A stretch of DNA of 5,216 nucleotides from the NCBI GenBank assembly GCA_026997055.1, contig JALWJU010000224.1, forward strand, positions 1-5,216, given 5' to 3'. Position 1 is the stretch's first letter, and every line of letters starts with the position of its first letter. Below, piece by piece: positions 4,928 through 5,216 of this stretch. Source of the stretch: Paracoccaceae bacterium (GTDB taxonomy: Bacteria; Pseudomonadota; Alphaproteobacteria; Rhodobacterales; Rhodobacteraceae). The position numbers and the translations under genes are program-made. The notes under the pieces were generated by a model. It ran no database searches. It was given only the letters and a program-made list of their open reading frames with translations, and was not told the DNA's origin.

Positions 4928-5216
4928 ACAAGCCAAACCTGAAAGCGAGCGACTTCAAGTCCGACCTGACGCCGATCTGGTGCCCGGGCTGCGGGGATTT
5001 TCATGTGCTGATGTCGATCACCCGGGCGCTCGCCGCCACCGGGCGCCCGCCCGAACAGGTGGCGGCGATCTCCGGCATCGGCTGCTCCTCACGCATCCCC
5101 GCCTATACCAATTGCTACGGCTTCCACGGCGTGCACGGCCGCGCCCTGCCGGTGGCGGCGGGGCTCAAGGTCGCCCGCCCCGATCTCACCGTGCTGGCGC
5201 TCTCGGGCGATGGCGA
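4924..5216 (+). CDS. korB: 2-oxoglutarate:ferredoxin oxidoreductase, beta subunit (3' truncated by window edge)
   Basis: The N-terminal 97 codons plus two bases are present; the gene runs off the right edge. The beta subunit binds thiamine diphosphate and one [4Fe-4S] cluster and passes electrons to ferredoxin. Motifs: WCPGCGDFHVL at 19-29, SGIGCSSR at 50-57, GVHGRALPVAAG at 69-80, and SGDG at 94-97, the start of the TPP/Mg2+ motif. C20, C23 and C54 have the 3- and 31-residue spacing of the three N-terminal cluster ligands in related archaeal oxidoreductases; the fourth cysteine would lie beyond the window. The start at ATG 4924-4926 overlaps the korA stop (TGA 4925-4927), showing translational coupling and equal dosage of the two subunits. 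No strong Shine-Dalgarno is seen directly upstream, which fits reinitiation. Confidence 0.9.
   Translation, partial: MNKPNLKASDFKSDLTPIWCPGCGDFHVLMSITRALAATGRPPEQVAAISGIGCSSRIPAYTNCYGFHGVHGRALPVAAGLKVARPDLTVLALSGDG

Overview
The window is a compact piece of an anaerobic aromatic-degradation locus: the lower benzoyl-CoA pathway of the Thauera/Magnetospirillum type, with a 2-oxoacid:ferredoxin oxidoreductase transcribed divergently from it. The DNA is visibly G+C-rich, with strong third-position G/C bias and very tight gene packing. Together with the gene content, this fits a facultatively anaerobic (denitrifying or phototrophic) proteobacterium, alpha or beta. The sequence alone does not settle the genus.

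Minus strand, in transcription order from about 3056 down to 1: had (6-hydroxycyclohex-1-ene-1-carbonyl-CoA dehydrogenase), oah (6-oxocyclohex-1-ene-1-carbonyl-CoA hydrolase, ring-opening), dch (cyclohexa-1,5-diene-1-carbonyl-CoA hydratase), and the first 37 codons of a gene recognised as bcrC (benzoyl-CoA reductase subunit C), cut by the window edge. The had-oah gap is 11 nt. The oah/dch and dch/bcrC junctions are 4-nt stop/start overlaps, so this is one operon.

Plus strand: korA (fused gamma-alpha subunit of 2-oxoglutarate:ferredoxin oxidoreductase), then korB (TPP- and [4Fe-4S]-binding beta subunit, N-terminal 97 residues only), joined by an ATGA overlap.

Between had and korA lies a 146-bp intergenic region (3057-3202), the only non-coding stretch. 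Its centre is A+T-rich against the surroundings. It holds overlapping divergent sigma70-like promoter candidates and two abutting dyads that could be a shared operator.

How the genes fit together: benzoyl-CoA reductase (BcrCBAD, mostly outside the window) uses ATP and reduced ferredoxin to dearomatise benzoyl-CoA to a cyclic dienoyl-CoA. Dch hydrates the diene, Had oxidises the 6-hydroxy group, and Oah hydrolytically opens the ring to 3-hydroxypimeloyl-CoA, which goes on to acetyl-CoA by beta-oxidation. KorAB oxidises 2-oxoglutarate in the TCA cycle and regenerates the reduced ferredoxin the reductase needs. No mobile element, tRNA, rRNA, CRISPR array or terminator was seen.
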